Origin: a virus
Direction: 5' to 3' (one strand)
Length of the DNA: 23,147 nt
Virus record (IMG/VR): IMGVR_UViG_3300020406_000028
Coordinates: 1-23,147 of that record
Of the stretch, positions 21,371 to 23,147 are shown piece by piece; positions within the stretch are counted from its first letter, which is position 1; each line of letters begins with the position of its first letter. The notes below the pieces were generated by a model, which was not told where the DNA came from, searched no databases, and saw only the letters and a program-made list of their open reading frames with translations. The translations under genes and the position numbers were made by a program.

Positions 21371-22055
21371 TTTTTATTGTTTCCCTTAATTGAAATTCCA
21401 CTATTTTATTAATACTTGACCCTAGTTTGAATTGTGCTAGTCTCAGCATGCTATCATTTAGAATGTAACCAAGGCTTTCTCCACACCAAGTCCCGTACAT
21501 TTTATAAACATCACTTTCAACTCTAATACTGTCTGGATAATTGTTAGCCCAGTTTTGCCAGTCTGTATATTGATCTGCTGTAAGTCTTTCACCTAATATT
21601 TGAAATTTGTACTTTCCATATGGTAAACGTTTTTTTCTATATCTAATATTACGCTCAAGAATACTACCAGGAAAATATTTAATACTATGGAGTTCAACCA
21701 TGCTCTCCGTAATATCTTCCTGTTTGTCCTGTAGACGTTTTACATAAGCAATTATTTTTTCGATTGTTTCTATATCATTGGTATAGTAGTTTAGTGTTTT
21801 GAACTCTACCCTTACTTTATCGCCAGATTTTTTTGCATACTTGCGCATGCCGCCTATAAAACTGTTGTGAATATGACTGTCTACCTTATATCCCCACATG
21901 TCCACAGTGGGCACACGCATTAATTCAGGATATCTATACTTGTATAACCATAGTTCTAAGCGATAAAGATATTTAGAATAGAATAATCTATCGTTATGCA
22001 GTAATGTTAGATTGTGCTGACTGCTCAGCGTCTCCAACTTCTGTAGTGCTTCCAT
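21360..22055 (-). CDS. Unrecognised 231-residue phage protein
   Basis: The start at ATG 22055 overlaps the end of the ClpA-like gene by 62 bases and has only a weak ribosome site; a shorter start is possible. The protein is basic and rich in Tyr/Trp/Arg: RLFYSKYLYRLELWLYKYRY, VDMWGYKVDSHIHNSFIGGM, VRVEFKTLNYYTNDIETIEK and ADQYTDWQNWANNYPDSIRV. There is no membrane helix or Cys cluster. The alternation of aromatic strands and helices suggests a globular alpha/beta nucleic-acid-binding protein, but I cannot name a family. Context next to ClpA does not identify a role. Confidence 0.6.
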   Translation of the reverse strand: MEALQKLETLSSQHNLTLLHNDRLFYSKYLYRLELWLYKYRYPELMRVPTVDMWGYKVDSHIHNSFIGGMRKYAKKSGDKVRVEFKTLNYYTNDIETIEKIIAYVKRLQDKQEDITESMVELHSIKYFPGSILERNIRYRKKRLPYGKYKFQILGERLTADQYTDWQNWANNYPDSIRVESDVYKMYGTWCGESLGYILNDSMLRLAQFKLGSSINKIVEFQLRETIKNDV

Positions 22056-23147
22056 CTGAATACCTAAATTTAATTAACAATTTATTGTTTACATTCCTAA
22101 CTTTTATTTTACAACCATCTGCATCTTTGTCAACTAGTTTCCTTGCAATTGGCATACGCAATAGGCTGTCAATAGCACGAGCCATTGGACGGGCACCCAT
22201 ACGATCATCATAGCCTTTTGCTAGTATTAGATCAACACTGGGTTCGTCAACATGTAGTTTTACACCCTTATCCTGTAGTTGTGTTTGTAGTTCCTGAATA
22301 AACTTTAGGCATACCTTGCGTTTTGCAAGATCATCCAGTGCGGAGAATCTACACACCGCATCAATACGATTACGAAACTCTGGTGCAAAGAACTTTTTGT
22401 ATGCATCATCTGCAGCATCATCGTGATGCTCCTGATCATTAAAACCTATGACACGTTTTTCTGCATCCGCCGCACCCAAGTTAGTAGTTAAAATAACATA
22501 ACAGTTACGGGCATCTGCACGTTTTCCGTTAGAGCCTGTAACAAATCCTTCATCCATTAACTGGAGTAGCACATTAGAGACATCCGGATGTGCTTTTTCT
22601 ATCTCGTCAAACAGTATTACTGCGTGTGGATTGCGTTCTATATCTCGAATTAGTAAACCGCCTCCCAAGTTATTATCTTCATATCCAACATATCCCGGTG
22701 GTGCACCTATAAAACGTGCTACTGTATGACGTTCCTGATACTCACTCATATCATAGCGTAAAAGTTTCATACTGTTTGCATCCGCAAGTTGTTTAGCAAG
22801 TTCGGTTTTTCCTGTGCCTGTAGGACCTGTAAACACAAACACACCCAGTGTTTTATCGCGCTTGTTTAGTCCTGCTTTGCTTACCCAAACTTTATCCAGC
22901 ACACTATCCACTGCAATATCCTGCCCATATACTTTACCCTTAATGCGTTCTTCTATATCCTCAGGCGATATCTTTACTTCTTCGTTGTCTAGTTGTGTAA
23001 TTGGAATACGAGCATATTTGCTTATTTCTTCCAGTATGTTTTGTTTATCAATTAAGGGTTTTTTTGTACCCAGTCTACGCTGTTTAGCCGCGGCACTGTC
23101 TATCATATCAAACGCTTTGTCAGGCAACCGCTTGTCTGTTAGATAAC
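21994..23147 (-). CDS. ClpA-type AAA+ unfoldase, C-terminal part (5' end beyond window)
   Basis: The reading frame is open to the right edge. The first visible residues, YLTDKRLPDKAFDMIDSAAA, are the end of the first AAA+ domain of ClpA/ClpC. The second domain follows. Numbering residue 1 at 23127, it has Walker A GPTGTGKT (101-108), pore-loop region YVG (146-148), Walker B ILFDEIE (171-177), sensor 1 LTTNLG (213-218), arginine finger in FRNR (251-254, R252 or R254) and sensor 2 GARP (311-314). A VIGF segment at 226-229 aligns with the ClpP-docking IGL/IGF loop of ClpA and ClpX. The C-terminus is hydrophilic (AEQSAQSNITA). The enzyme would unfold proteins with ATP, possibly feeding host ClpP. 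No phage ClpP is seen here. Confidence 0.9.
   Translation of the reverse strand, partial: YLTDKRLPDKAFDMIDSAAAKQRRLGTKKPLIDKQNILEEISKYARIPITQLDNEEVKISPEDIEERIKGKVYGQDIAVDSVLDKVWVSKAGLNKRDKTLGVFVFTGPTGTGKTELAKQLADANSMKLLRYDMSEYQERHTVARFIGAPPGYVGYEDNNLGGGLLIRDIERNPHAVILFDEIEKAHPDVSNVLLQLMDEGFVTGSNGKRADARNCYVILTTNLGAADAEKRVIGFNDQEHHDDAADDAYKKFFAPEFRNRIDAVCRFSALDDLAKRKVCLKFIQELQTQLQDKGVKLHVDEPSVDLILAKGYDDRMGARPMARAIDSLLRMPIARKLVDKDADGCKIKVRNVNNKLLIKFRYSDGSTTEVGDAEQSAQSNITA

Noticed and set aside
1-23147. tRNA genes, CRISPR arrays, insertion sequences, introns or inteins
   Set aside because: None was seen; no repeated spacer pattern or transposase, and the polymerase gene reads through without interruption.

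Overview
The window looks like part of the genome of a marine T4-like myovirus (pelagiphage/cyanophage-type Tevenvirinae relative). The supporting evidence is a T4 gp43-type family B DNA polymerase and a gp45-type sliding clamp, a DsbA-like small protein, T4-type late promoter boxes, strictly one-directional, overlapping, densely packed genes, and a set of small proteins I associate with uncultured marine T4-like phages. The DNA is A+T-rich by eye. Every supported gene is on the minus strand, so transcription runs from high to low coordinates. I saw no tRNA, rRNA, CRISPR array or insertion sequence.

Layout in transcription order: (1) 23147-21098: the C-terminal part of a ClpA-type AAA+ unfoldase (cut by the window edge) and two unrecognised proteins. 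(2) A late box at 21095-21102 leads three small unknown or virion-like proteins, two glycosyltransferase-like proteins and a beta-rich protein. (3) A late box at 17969-17976 leads a nucleotidyltransferase fusion, a large ParB-like/P-loop-kinase fusion and three small proteins. (4) A late box at 13063-13070 leads six genes, several with N-termini like the T4 capsid-targeting sequence and C-termini carrying short basic Cys/Trp motifs. (5) A late box at 8443-8450 leads a MotA/ExbB-like channel, an ExbD/MotB-like partner with a DUF2135-like outer domain, and a third membrane protein. (6) A host-like sigma70 promoter (TTGACA-17-TACAAT) leads the DsbA-like protein, two small membrane proteins and the DNA polymerase. 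(7) A late box at 3386-3393 leads a methyltransferase-fold protein. (8) A sigma70 promoter (TTGACT-17-TATAAT) leads the clamp and a tRNA-guanine-transglycosylase-like (DpdA-like) protein. (9) A third sigma70 promoter (TTGACA-17-TATATT) leads a gene that runs off the left edge.

Replication and DNA-modification genes therefore sit behind bacterial-type promoters, while virion, cargo, glycosylation and membrane-channel genes sit behind ATAAATA boxes. The most interesting parts are the late-expressed proton-channel-like trio, the run of probable capsid-packaged cargo proteins with enzymatic domains, and the DpdA-like gene translationally coupled to the clamp. Genes are coupled by TAATG/ATGA overlaps almost throughout, and there is no gene-free stretch above 300 bases. 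Family assignments come from motifs recognised by eye; no database search was run.
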